Assembly (NCBI GenBank): GCA_016706595.1
Contig: JADJJH010000001.1
Coordinates: 1 to 64,000 of the forward strand
Direction of reading: 5' to 3'
Source of the DNA: Bacteroidota bacterium
GTDB lineage: Bacteria > Bacteroidota > Bacteroidia > Chitinophagales > Chitinophagaceae
DNA length: 64,000 bases
Shown here: positions 28,050-37,089 of the stretch, piece after piece
How positions within the stretch are numbered: position 1 is the first letter of the stretch
Layout: every line of letters starts with the position of its first letter
The notes under the pieces: generated by a model
Seen by the model: only the letters and a program-made list of their open reading frames with translations
Database searches by the model: none
Told to the model about the DNA's origin: nothing
Position numbers and translations under genes: made by a program

Positions 28050-29494
28050 ATGCGAATTATACTTTCATGCTTGTTTTTATTCAGTATGCACATATCAATG
28101 GCTCAGAATGTTTCAATTACTTGTCAATTTGAAAATGGAAGTGCAGACAGTGGTTTCATTCAACTCAATCAATTACATATTCCAACCTATGAAGCTACCT
28201 ATCAAAGTGCGATAAAAAATAATGAATGCAATTTTAAATTTATCATCCCCGCACCTTGTAAGGCTGAATTAAAGTTGGGTACTACTTCTATTCCATTATG
28301 GATTGAACCCAACGATAATTTAAATATCATGATGACAAATGGCAAGTTTGAATTTAGCGGGACAGGTTCAATTCACAATCAATTTCTTTCAACCTTTAAT
28401 GCTACATTCGGAAAAGATTTTAATAAGGATAGTGTAAAACAAAATATGCTTCGAAGCGAAATAGACCCTTTCGAAAATGCTTTATATAGTGCAAGGAAAA
28501 ATCAAATCGAATATTTCAAAAGCGCAAACACCAAGCAAAAATTTTCAGCAAATTTTGCGATGTATATTACTAACCTTATTCGTTACCAGTATTACTATCA
28601 ACTGATTGCTTATCCAATTATCAGGGCTAACGAAAATCAAGGTCTAAGTGTAACGCCTTTGCCTGAGATTGTAATCGAAGAGATTACCAACGATTTGGCC
28701 AATCATGATGAGGCTTTGAATGTTGAGTCGTATCGAAATTTTTTAAATTACTTTGTTATTTATAATACCTCAAAGTTAAATGCCTTTGAAAAGTTTACAG
28801 ACCTTTCGGTTTCGATGGAAAGTAAAATAGGATTTGCCAATCAAGCACTAAAAGGTCAATCTAAAATCTATTATATCGCGTCTTTTTTGAATGATAATGT
28901 AGAAACGGTGACACCAATTACCGCAAAAAAAAAATGTATAACTTGTTAGGTGAGGTTGAAAAGAAAGGGGTTTATACTAAATTATTGAAACCCAAATGCG
29001 AACTGCGAATTAAAAATAAAAGTGCAGACGGAAAAACAATCGCTAAAAGTGCTGAGTCAACAAACAATGGTTCGGAAGTGAAAATTCTTGGAACCAATGG
29101 AAAGTATTTTACCTTGAGTGATTTAAAAGGGAAAGTAGTTTATATTGATTTCTGGGCAAGTTGGTGCGGTCCTTGCCGCGGACAATTTCCTTACTCGAAA
29201 GAGCTTCATAAAAAGTTTAGTGCTAAACAATTGAAAGATGTTGTGTTTCTGTATATCTCTATTGATAAAACCAAAGAAATATGGGAAAAAGCGCGTGAAC
29301 AAAATGGGTTGGATGAATTTGAAAATGGATTAGTACCCGGTGACTGGGGAAGTGAAATCGTAAAGCAATATAAAATTTCATCTATACCAAGGTATATGTT
29401 GATTGATAAAAAAGGAAATATTGTTGACCCCAATGCAAAACGCCCTAGCGACCCGGCTGTGTTTAATGAAATCGTAAGATTGATAGGAGATTAA
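28050..29494 (+). CDS. TlpA-like thioredoxin-fold protein, frameshift in an A tract
   Basis: The first part starts at 28050 with MRIILSCLFLFSMHISMAQ, a signal peptide. It carries about 290 residues with a DUF4369-like beta-rich start (SITCQFENGSADSG) and a long helical region. The second part, from 28934, carries a thioredoxin domain: LSDLKGKVVYIDFWASWCGPC (active-site CxxC), SIDKTKEIW and SSIPRYMLIDKKGNIVD. The two are separated by a run of ten A residues at 28925-28934: ten give KKKCITC and a stop, while eleven keep the frame as KKKMYNLLGEVEKK. Homopolymer miscount is the simplest explanation. Proteins of this type reduce disulfides in the periplasm, for example during cytochrome maturation. 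There are no operon partners on the same strand. Confidence 0.8.
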
Positions 29495-29630
29495 AGATTT
29501 TGCAATATTCTTTAGTATTATTTTTTATGACTTTTTATCGAAGAGAAGTAAGAAGACGTGAGGTTTATCTTGATAAATTATAGAATACAGAAATTGCTTG
29601 TTGCACGTAATCCGAACCCCGAATTACGAA

Positions 29631-31076
29631 TTACGAACTCCTGACACTATTCTTCTTCCAAAAATAATAAACAGGCACACCCAGTAAAACAATAAATAAA
29701 CCGGGCACACTGGTTTCGGGTTTCATATACAGCAGGTTGGCACAAAATGCAATGGCTACAAAAATATACAAAGCCGGAATAACGGGATAGCCAAAAGCCT
29801 TATAAGGCCGTTCAGCATGTGGGATTTTTCGTCGTAATATAAAAATGCCCAGAATGGTAAATATATAAAAAAGCATGACGGCAAATATTACATAGTCGAG
29901 AAGGTCGCCGTATTTTCCTGAAAGACAAAGAACAGAGGTCCATGCAAATTGTATCCATAATGCATAGCCAGGCACACCATTTTTATTATTCTCCACCATG
30001 CGTTTAAAAAACAAACCATCTTTTGCCATCGCTTGGTACACGCGAACACCCGAAAGTATTAATCCGTTATTACACCCGAAAGTTGAAACCATGATCAAAA
30101 TGGCCATTATAATGGCACCATAGCCGGCAACCATTTGCGAAACTGCTGCACTACCTACACGATCTTTTTCAGCAAACATGATTCCTTTTCCTATTTCGCT
30201 ACTTGCTTGTGGATCTCCAAAAAACGGTAATAAATTAAGATAAGCGATATTTACCAAAATGTATAAACAGGTAACGATGAGTGTGCCAAAAAATAAACTC
30301 AGCGGGATACTACGTTTTGGGTTTTCGATATCGCCGGCAATAAAGGTTACATTGTTCCATGCATCGCTGCTAAATAATGAACCTACTAAACCAACTCCCA
30401 TAGCAGTCATCAATCCAAAAATGCTAAGTGTAGTAAAACTCATGTTTCCATGCTCATCACTTGTATATTTCCCGAATTCCCAAAATCTAGCTAAGTTGCT
30501 TTGCCAAATTTCTTCATTTCTGAAAATAAATAAACCCAAAATTATAATGCCAAAGAGTGAAATCAATTTTGTTGAGGTGAATAGTCGTAAAATGATTTTT
30601 CCATATTGAATACCGCGAGCATTAAGCATAGTAAGCAAGAAGATAGAGAAAATGCCCAATGCTTGTGCGGCACTTACCGTAAAGGTTCCTAAACGTAATA
30701 AGATATTGGTTTCACTAAACACCGGAAATAATAAGCCTGAATATTTTGCAAAGGCAACGCCAACCGCAGCAATGGTTCCGGTTTGTACCACAGCAAATAA
30801 ACTCCAGCCGTATAAAAAACCAACTAATGGATTGTAAGCTTCTTTCAAGTATACATATTGACCGCCTGCTTTAGGAAACATGCCTGCCAACTCGCCATAA
30901 CTCAAGGCGGCAAAAATGGTCATGATGCCTGCGATTACCCATAGTAAAAGCATCCAGCCTGGTCCGCCAACTAAGCGCCCCATGTCGGCAGCCACAATAA
31001 ATATACCTGAACCTATCATTGAGCCGGCCACAATGAGGGTTGCATCAAACAGATTGAGCGTTTTTTTTTGATTCAT
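29631..31076 (-). CDS. APC superfamily amino acid permease
   Basis: 481 residues with about 12 hydrophobic segments. The first helix carries GSMIGSGIF, the unwound APC substrate-binding motif. It continues with ALSYGELAGMFPKAGGQYVYL and FLYGWSLFAVVQTG, typical of LAT/YfnA-type permeases that import or exchange amino acids with a proton or another amino acid. A SDAWNNVTFIAGDIENP motif between helices 6 and 7 also fits this branch. Substrate cannot be named from sequence. The nearby aromatic and glutaryl-CoA catabolic genes make an amino acid plausible. It stands alone on the minus strand, with an A/T-rich GAATTACGAATTACGAA repeat just after its stop. Confidence 0.88.
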   Translation of the reverse strand: MNQKKTLNLFDATLIVAGSMIGSGIFIVAADMGRLVGGPGWMLLLWVIAGIMTIFAALSYGELAGMFPKAGGQYVYLKEAYNPLVGFLYGWSLFAVVQTGTIAAVGVAFAKYSGLLFPVFSETNILLRLGTFTVSAAQALGIFSIFLLTMLNARGIQYGKIILRLFTSTKLISLFGIIILGLFIFRNEEIWQSNLARFWEFGKYTSDEHGNMSFTTLSIFGLMTAMGVGLVGSLFSSDAWNNVTFIAGDIENPKRSIPLSLFFGTLIVTCLYILVNIAYLNLLPFFGDPQASSEIGKGIMFAEKDRVGSAAVSQMVAGYGAIIMAILIMVSTFGCNNGLILSGVRVYQAMAKDGLFFKRMVENNKNGVPGYALWIQFAWTSVLCLSGKYGDLLDYVIFAVMLFYIFTILGIFILRRKIPHAERPYKAFGYPVIPALYIFVAIAFCANLLYMKPETSVPGLFIVLLGVPVYYFWKKNSVRSS

Positions 31077-31191
31077 AAATGATGAAGTGAATTTACTTTA
31101 AGGATACACGGATTTCTGCGAATACATGGAAATAGCACATTGCTTGAAAGAATCAATCAATACATGAAAATATTATTTCAATCGCTTGCTT

Positions 31192-31293
31192 TTATCTCTT
31201 TGCTTTCTTCTCGCGTTTCTCTGCTTTCTTTTCTTTTGGTGTTTTAAGGGGTTCTTTTTTCACCGTTTTTTTTGCGTCTTGACTCTTTGCCAT
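31192..31293 (-). CDS. Very small lysine-rich basic protein
   Basis: A 33-residue frame: MAKSQDAKKTVKKEPLKTPK followed by EKKAEKREKKAKR. It consists almost only of Lys, Ala, Glu and polar residues with no hydrophobic core, so it should be disordered and strongly basic. I recall similar 30-40 residue Lys-rich proteins in other Bacteroidota, all without function. The strong composition in one frame only, a clean ATG and a stop support a real gene. It could bind nucleic acid. It lies between the permease and the 31542-32034 gene on the same strand. Confidence 0.6.
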   Translation of the reverse strand: MAKSQDAKKTVKKEPLKTPKEKKAEKREKKAKR

Positions 31294-31449
31294 GATATAT
31301 TTTTTAGAGGATTATGTATTCTCAATAAATGTAATCGGTTTATTTGAAAATGAAAAGAAAATGGTCGTGGATATATTATGAATGGGAATGATACTTTGAT
31401 CTTTATTGAGAACAATCGACTGATGCTTTTTATTTCTGTCGCTGAAAAA

Positions 31450-31530
31450 TAGCCCTGATGGAAGTGGAAAGCTCCCGATCCCGGTCGCCCGGGTGTCGGG
31501 ACTTGCAACGTACAGCAGGACTGCAGCTTA
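31450..31530. repeat. Intergenic repeat element with GC-rich hairpin
   Basis: TAGCCCTGATGGAAGTGGAA leads into a hairpin (TCCCGATCCCGG / CCGGGTGTCGGGA, 31473-31501), followed by CTTGCAACGTACAGCAGGAC. It is much richer in GC than its surroundings. The flanking phrases match an intergenic element I have seen in other Bacteroidota genomes. It could act as a terminator for neither neighbour in particular. Confidence 0.5.
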
Positions 31531-31541
31531 ATGAATGTTTG

Positions 31542-32034
31542 TCAGCTTGGCTTCAAATCCAACTTTACATATTCGATTCGTTCCTGATAATCGTATTGCA
31601 AATCTTCGTGAAGTGTAAGCAATAATTTATTGATTTTTGTTAGCTGATTTGTATACAAATTTTGCATCGATAGGCTTTCTTCCAATGGAAGTGGTAAAGC
31701 TTTCATTTGTTCGCAAAAGTGAATGAGCAATTCAATATGGGTCGTTGGTATCCCCGAATATTTTGCATACTTCGTGGTTATTCGAAGAATTTTTCGAATT
31801 GATTTTTTTGCCCAATGCATAGATTTTGTATTTACTTCTGAAAACATCTCATCCATTTCTGCTTTGAGATTTTGAATATAGGTTGTTTCATCCCTGCTAT
31901 CAAAAAGTAAATACTGTAATAATTCTTTGTTCTCTTTTTTTATATTTTATGAGTCGGGTAATAGCCTCAAGCATTTCAGCCTGAGGCATGAATTGTAATT
32001 CTTTTTTTAGTTCAGAAAGAGAGGCCGATTGCAT
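31542..32034 (-). CDS. Hypothetical conserved protein, frameshift in an A tract
   Basis: Starts MQSASLSELKKELQFMPQAE at 32034. With one base fewer in the A7 tract (T7 on the plus strand, 31935-31941) the frame runs on as KKENKELLQYLLFDSRDET and through the clean 104-residue open frame (MDEMFSEVNTKSMHWAKKSI, LHEDLQYDYQERIEY). The result is a 163-residue, all-alpha, soluble protein. I recall the pattern as a conserved Bacteroidota family without function. As read, the frame is broken; homopolymer miscount is likely because both halves are well formed. Confidence 0.65.
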
Positions 32035-32155
32035 TTGGGTAAAGATAATTGTAAAGTAAATTGGCAGCAAGTAAATAATTTACTTCATGGCTATCATAAA
32101 TCCATTAAAGAATATAAAGCATACGAATTACATTTACACCCATATTTAATTGCAC

Positions 32156-32902
32156 ATGAAAGATATAATGGCAAGAATTTATTTTGTGTACGGCATGTTG
32201 TTATTTGCTATAACCATGTTACCGGTTGCGTTGGTATTTTTTATTATTCGACATGCAGCGAATGAACGAGTGGCTTCTATAGTGATTCAAAGAGGGTTTC
32301 AAATTTGGATGGGTATTTATATGCCATTAATATTTTGTCCGGTTAGACATAAAGGTCGCGAGCATTTTCAAAAAGGGAAGAATTATGTGGTTACCTTAAA
32401 TCATAATACTTTGGCTGATGTGCCGGTATCGTCGCCGGGTATACCTGGCCCTAATAGAACCTTAGCCAAAGTTGAGTTGAGTAAAATTCCGATCTTCGGT
32501 TATATATATGCTTCGGGTTCGATATTGCTTACCCGATCAGATGCACAAAGTAGAAAAGATAGTATTCCGCAAATGATAGAAGCCTTGAACAAAGGATTGC
32601 ATTTGTGTTTGTTTCCGGAAGGTACTCGTAATAAAACCGATTTGCCTTTAGCCCGCTTTTATGATGGTGCATTTAAGGTGGCGATTGCGGCGCAAAAACC
32701 TATAATTCCAGGGCTGATTTTTGGAACCAAAGCTATACTTCATCCTCATAAAAAGTTTTGGGCATGGCCTCATAAAATTGAAATGCATTTTTTGCCACCT
32801 ATCGAAACCACCGGGTTAGTAGCGAGTGATACCGATACATTAAAGCAAGAAGTGTTTGAGGTGATGAAGGATTATTATGTCACCAATCATCATTTGGTGT
32901 AA
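32156..32902 (+). CDS. 1-acyl-glycerol-3-phosphate acyltransferase family protein (PlsC-like)
   Basis: About 248 residues. An N-terminal membrane helix (YFVYGMLLFAITMLPVALVF) is followed by the acyltransferase block I, NHNTLADVP (H-x4-D catalytic dyad). Block II-like GYIYASGSILLTRSD, block III LCLFPEGTRNK and block IV KPIIPGLIFG come next. These are the PlsC/LPLAT signatures for acylating lysophosphatidic acid on the inner face of the membrane. The first glycine-rich block normally reads PVSxx; here PVSSPGIPG is slightly unusual. I prefer the ATG at 32156 or 32168 over 32150, since both precede the membrane helix directly. It is a stand-alone gene 64 bases before the TonB receptor start region. 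Confidence 0.88.
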   Translation: MKDIMARIYFVYGMLLFAITMLPVALVFFIIRHAANERVASIVIQRGFQIWMGIYMPLIFCPVRHKGREHFQKGKNYVVTLNHNTLADVPVSSPGIPGPNRTLAKVELSKIPIFGYIYASGSILLTRSDAQSRKDSIPQMIEALNKGLHLCLFPEGTRNKTDLPLARFYDGAFKVAIAAQKPIIPGLIFGTKAILHPHKKFWAWPHKIEMHFLPPIETTGLVASDTDTLKQEVFEVMKDYYVTNHHLV

Positions 32903-32973
32903 AAAAATCTCCTAATGCCTGTAATCATTGATAAGCTATAAATAATACCTTCTTTTTCATCGCTCAATGATTC

Positions 32974-32981
32974 TATTTTTG
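32974..32981 (+). promoter_or_regulatory. -7 promoter box for the TonB-dependent receptor
   Basis: TATTTTTG matches TAnnTTTG and lies 15 bases before the ATG at 32997. It decides that start: the upstream ATG at 32967 would precede the promoter. Confidence 0.55.
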
Positions 32982-32996
32982 CGCCAAAATATTTTT

Positions 32997-35396
32997 ATGG
33001 CTAAATTCAGTTTGTTGATTACAGTCTTTTTGTTGTTGAATGTGGACGCTTTTTCGCAGCAAGGAATTATTCGTGGAAGGGTAAGTGATGCCATTAGTAA
33101 TGAGGCCATTTCGTTTGCAACAATTACACTTCAAAATCAAACAACCAAAGGAACAAAATCAGACTCATTAGGGAATTTCGAAATTGGTGAGCTTAACCCG
33201 GGTTTATATAATTTGGTTGTGAGTTTCGTGGGTTACAAAAAGAAAACAATTTTCGAAATTGCTGTTGATAACTCGAAACCCACTTTTGTTGAAATTTTGC
33301 TCGAACAAAGTACGGTAAGCATGAAACAAGTGAGTGTGAATGCAAAAATTCGGAAAGATAAAACAGAAGAAAGTCCGCTTTCGTTGCGCACCATTGGTGT
33401 CAATGAAATTCAACGCAATCCCGGTGGTAACCGCGATATCAGTAAGGTAATTCAAAGCTTGCCGGGTGCAGGTTCAAGTGTTGGATTTCGAAATGATATC
33501 ATTATTCGAGGAGGTGGTCCTTCTGAAAATCGTTTTTATTTAGATGGCATTGAAATTCCGAATTTGAATCACTTTGCAACGCAGGGTGCTAATGGCGGAC
33601 CGGTTGGCATTTTGAATGTAGATTTTTTACAAGATGTGGCTTATTATTCCGGTTCATTTCCGGCTAATAGAGGCAATACCTTAAGTTCGGTTTTTGATTT
33701 TAAAATGAAAAATCCGCGAAGCGATGGGTGGCATGGAGCCTTTACATTAGGAAGTAGTGATGTGGCTTTACGAGCTGAAGGTCCGTTAAGCTCTAAAAGC
33801 GGGTTGATGTTGAGTGTTCGACGATCGTATCTTAAATTATTATTTTCAGCTTTGGAACTTCCTTTCTTGCCCACTTATAATGATGTGCAAGTAAAGTACA
33901 AACTAAAAATAAATGACAAGAATGAATTAAGTTTTATTATGCTGGGTGCTTATGATGTAGCTGTTTTAAATACTGCCAATAATGAAACTGAAACACAGAA
34001 GTATATCTTAGGCAGCTTACCCGAACAAACGCAATGGAATTATACAACCGGCGTTGTTTATAAGCATTATAAGCCAAATAGTTTTCAAACTCTTGTGTTA
34101 AGTCGTAATATGTTTGATAATTATGCTTTTAAATATCCGGGTAACGATAGAAGTAAAGCTATGAGTTTGCAGTATAAAAGCCAGGAAATTGAAAATAAAA
34201 TACGTTTTGAAAACACCATTCGCAAAAGCACTTGGAAAATAAACTATGGAGCGGGAATAGAGTATGTGAAGTACAATAACAAAACCTATAATATACTTTC
34301 GTTACCAAACGGTGTTGTAGATACCATAGATTATTCTTCCGCTATTGACTTTGTAAAGTATGGTGCCTTCGGACAAGTAAGTAAATCCTTTTTTAATGAA
34401 AACTTAAGCACGAGTTTAGGTATACGAATGGATGGCAATTCTTTTTCAAAAAATATGTCTAACCCTTTAAAGCAATTATCGCCGCGCTTTTCAGCGTCTT
34501 ATAAAGTAAGTCCGGTTTTTAATATCAATTTCAATACCGGTTTATATTATCAAACACCTGCCTATACCATGTTGGGTTTTAAAGATTCAAGTAATGTGTA
34601 TATCAACCGCGAAAATAATTTGCCATTTATACAATGTGCTCATCTTGTGGGAGGTATAGAATATTCGCGCGAGAATAATTTACGTTTCACTGTTGAAGGA
34701 TTTTATAAGGATTATAAAAATTATCCGCAAAGTGCGCAACGAGGAATTTCATTAGCCAATGCAGGCGGCGATTTTGGTGTAGTGGGCAATGAAGCGGTGA
34801 ATGCAAATTCATTTGGAAGGGCCTATGGATTAGAATTTTTTGCACAACAAAAATTATATAAAGGTTTTTATGGTTTGATGTCGGTTACTGTATTTAGAAG
34901 TGAGTTTAGTAATGCAAATACGCAATCGCTTGCAGCATCAAATTGGGATCAGCGTTTTATCGTAAACCTTACCGCAGGAAAAAAAATAAAAAGGAGTTGG
35001 GAGCTTGGTGCGAAGTTCCGTTTAAGTGGTGGCAGACCGTATACGCCATATGATACGAATTTGTCGAGCGTAACTTATATATGGGATGTAGCACAACAAG
35101 GCCAATTCGATTATAGCAGAGTGAATCAATCTCGTTTGCCCATCAATCATCAATTAGATATCCGCATTGATAAAAAGTATTACTTTAAAAAGTGGAATCT
35201 AAATGTGTTTTTAGATATTCAGAATGTGTATGGTTTTGCAGCTAAAGAGCAAGATATTTTAACGGTTCAGCGTGATGCAAATGGTACGGCTTTAATCGAT
35301 CAGAATGCCATCATGCCTCCTCGTTATCAAATGCAATATTTGGGAAATACGAATGGAACGATTTTGCCAACCATCGGACTGATTGTGGAATATTGA
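32997..35396 (+). CDS. TonB-dependent receptor with carboxypeptidase-regulatory-like N-domain
   Basis: The start MAKFSLLITVFLLLNVDAFS gives a signal peptide. Residues about 25-110 form a CarboxypepD_reg-like domain (IRGRVSDAISNEAISFATI, SDSLGNFEIGELNPGLYNL). The plug follows (RNPGGNRDISKVIQSLPG, NDIIIRGGGPSENRFYLDGI), then a beta-barrel of about 600 residues with NLNVFLDIQNVYGF and a terminal strand ending VEY. The length of about 799 residues is normal. No SusD-like partner is adjacent, so this is not a classical polysaccharide utilisation locus. Substrate is unknown; single receptors of this type import metals, vitamins or oligopeptides. A TAnnTTTG box just upstream supports the chosen start and its own promoter. 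Confidence 0.9.
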   Translation: MAKFSLLITVFLLLNVDAFSQQGIIRGRVSDAISNEAISFATITLQNQTTKGTKSDSLGNFEIGELNPGLYNLVVSFVGYKKKTIFEIAVDNSKPTFVEILLEQSTVSMKQVSVNAKIRKDKTEESPLSLRTIGVNEIQRNPGGNRDISKVIQSLPGAGSSVGFRNDIIIRGGGPSENRFYLDGIEIPNLNHFATQGANGGPVGILNVDFLQDVAYYSGSFPANRGNTLSSVFDFKMKNPRSDGWHGAFTLGSSDVALRAEGPLSSKSGLMLSVRRSYLKLLFSALELPFLPTYNDVQVKYKLKINDKNELSFIMLGAYDVAVLNTANNETETQKYILGSLPEQTQWNYTTGVVYKHYKPNSFQTLVLSRNMFDNYAFKYPGNDRSKAMSLQYKSQEIENKIRFENTIRKSTWKINYGAGIEYVKYNNKTYNILSLPNGVVDTIDYSSAIDFVKYGAFGQVSKSFFNENLSTSLGIRMDGNSFSKNMSNPLKQLSPRFSASYKVSPVFNINFNTGLYYQTPAYTMLGFKDSSNVYINRENNLPFIQCAHLVGGIEYSRENNLRFTVEGFYKDYKNYPQSAQRGISLANAGGDFGVVGNEAVNANSFGRAYGLEFFAQQKLYKGFYGLMSVTVFRSEFSNANTQSLAASNWDQRFIVNLTAGKKIKRSWELGAKFRLSGGRPYTPYDTNLSSVTYIWDVAQQGQFDYSRVNQSRLPINHQLDIRIDKKYYFKKWNLNVFLDIQNVYGFAAKEQDILTVQRDANGTALIDQNAIMPPRYQMQYLGNTNGTILPTIGLIVEY

Positions 35397-35730
35397 TCTG
35401 GATAAGGATCAGATCAGATGCTTCAACATTTCCCCTATCATGAGTAGAATTCTTGATAGATACTACATTTGAATGTATCAAAAAGGCCGTCAAGTTTGTT
35501 TTTTTTGAACGCCAAGTGCTGAATGGGTTATTCTTTGTTGAAAAATTTTCTAAAAGAAATAGATTTATGTATTACAATAGGTGGCTTGCATAATACTTTG
35601 AGCCGATGTCCATAAGCTTGTAAAACAAAAGAATAGTAGGGGAGATATTTCATGTTTTTTTCAAAGATATTATTCTATTTAGTATAATCAAATGAGTGTT
35701 GAAATTGTAGTAAAACTAAATTCTCTCCTT
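35397..35730. other. Intergenic, no gene seen
   Basis: About 330 bases between the TonB receptor and the acyl-CoA dehydrogenase. I see no RNA, clear terminator or repeat apart from the promoter box that follows at 35731. Confidence 0.45.
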
Positions 35731-35738
35731 TATCTTTG
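35731..35738 (+). promoter_or_regulatory. -7 promoter box for the acyl-CoA dehydrogenase
   Basis: TATCTTTG matches TAnnTTTG, with ATTG about 23 bases upstream as a possible -33 element. It lies 18 bases before the ATG at 35757. Confidence 0.55.
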
Positions 35739-35756
35739 CGCCTCAATAAAATGTAT

Positions 35757-36935
35757 ATGGCACAAGACTTATATCAGCACCCCGATTATTATTTGTTAGA
35801 TGATTTACTGAGCGATGAGCATAAACTCATTCGTGATATGGTTCGTTCATGGATTAAAAAAGAGGTGAGCCCGAACATTGAAGAATGGGCACAAAATTGT
35901 CATTTTCCAAAACATTTAGTTCCGCAAATGGGTGAATTGGGTGTGTTTGGACCAACGGTACCTACCGAATATGGTGGCGGCGGATTAGATTATATTTCAT
36001 ACGGATTGATGATGCAAGAAATTGAGCGATGCGATAGCGGAATGCGTAGCACAGCCAGTGTACAAGGTAGTTTGGTAATGTATCCAATTTATGCTTATGG
36101 TAGTGAAGAGCAACGTAAAAAGTATTTACCTAAATTGGCAAGCGGTGAGTGGTTGGGTTGTTTCGGACTTACCGAACCCGATGCAGGAAGTAATCCGGAT
36201 GGTATGTTGTCGAATATAAAAGATGCCGGCGACCATGTCATATTAAATGGTTCTAAAATGTGGATTAGCAATTCTCCTTTCGCAGATATCGCTGTGGTTT
36301 GGGCTAAAGATGAAGAAGGTATTGTGCGCGGTATGATAGTTGAACGCGGTATGGAAGGTTTTACAACTCCCGAAATTCATGGTAAGTGGAGTTTGCGTGC
36401 AAGCTGTACGGGCGAATTGGTATTTGATAATGTGAAGGTGCCCAAAGAAAATATTTTCCCCAATGTAAAAGGCATGAAAGGTCCTTTAGGTTGTTTAACC
36501 AAAGCGCGTTTCGGTATTGCTTGGGGCGCATTAGGTGTTGCAATGGATTGTTACGATAGTGCATTGCGATATAGTAAAGAACGAATTCAATTCGGAAAAC
36601 CTATCGCATCATTTCAATTGCAACAAAAGAAATTAGCTGAGATGATTACCGAAATTACGAAGGGGCAATTATTAGTTTGGCGTTTGGCTGTTTTGATGAA
36701 CGAAGGCAAGGCCACTCCGCAACAAGTGAGTATGGCAAAACGTAATAGTTGTGAAATCGCTTTACAGGTTGCACGCGAAGCTCGTCAAATGCATGGTGGT
36801 ATGGGTATCACCGGCGAGTATCCTATCATGCGACATATGATGAATATGGAAAGTGTAGTTACTTACGAAGGTACACATGATGTGCATTTACTGATTACCG
36901 GTATGGATATTACCGGTATCAATGCTTTTAAGTAA
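35757..36935 (+). CDS. Acyl-CoA dehydrogenase, glutaryl-CoA dehydrogenase-like
   Basis: 392 residues from MAQDLYQHPDYY. FAD- and acyl-CoA-binding signatures are clear: GCFGLTEPDAGSNP, KMWISNSPFADI, CYDSALRYSKERIQFGKPI, QMHGGMGITGEYP and VVTYEGTHDVHLLITG, whose glutamate is the catalytic base position of the family. The SVQGSLVMYPIYAYGSEEQR segment and the TYEGTHDVH context point to glutaryl-CoA dehydrogenase, which oxidises and decarboxylates glutaryl-CoA from lysine/tryptophan breakdown to crotonyl-CoA with electron transfer to ETF. That would fit the tryptophan genes at 43.6-45.9 kb. A related acyl-CoA dehydrogenase cannot be excluded. The upstream -7 box and the N-terminal alignment support the start at 35757. 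Confidence 0.88.
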   Translation: MAQDLYQHPDYYLLDDLLSDEHKLIRDMVRSWIKKEVSPNIEEWAQNCHFPKHLVPQMGELGVFGPTVPTEYGGGGLDYISYGLMMQEIERCDSGMRSTASVQGSLVMYPIYAYGSEEQRKKYLPKLASGEWLGCFGLTEPDAGSNPDGMLSNIKDAGDHVILNGSKMWISNSPFADIAVVWAKDEEGIVRGMIVERGMEGFTTPEIHGKWSLRASCTGELVFDNVKVPKENIFPNVKGMKGPLGCLTKARFGIAWGALGVAMDCYDSALRYSKERIQFGKPIASFQLQQKKLAEMITEITKGQLLVWRLAVLMNEGKATPQQVSMAKRNSCEIALQVAREARQMHGGMGITGEYPIMRHMMNMESVVTYEGTHDVHLLITGMDITGINAFK

Positions 36936-36954
36936 GATGAATGTTATGAATTAT

Positions 36955-37060
36955 TTGGGCGGCACACACGCTTTCCGTTCCAAGTCCGCCCATGCCAAAG
37001 CGCATGGTACGGGCTTTCCACTGTCCCGTAATTACGGGACCGCAATACACCCACGATTGA
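36955..37060. repeat. GC-rich intergenic repeat element with palindromes
   Basis: GGGCGGCACACACGCTTTCC... followed by a CATGC/GCATG inverted pair, CGGGCTTTCCACTGTCCC and the perfect palindrome GTCCCGTAATTACGGGAC (37021-37040). It is strikingly GC-rich between two AT-rich genes. The CGGGCTTTCC phrase is one I have seen in interspersed elements of other Bacteroidota. It sits between the dehydrogenase and the DAHP synthase. Confidence 0.55.
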
Positions 37061-37089
37061 AGCTTTTTCATTTTAATACAATTTAAAGC

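Noticed and set aside
28925..28950. Programmed frameshifting in the TlpA-like gene
   Set aside because: Only a homopolymer is seen, with no pairing slippery heptamer plus stimulatory structure, and another homopolymer break exists at 31935. Sequencing error is more economical; slippage is left as a possibility.
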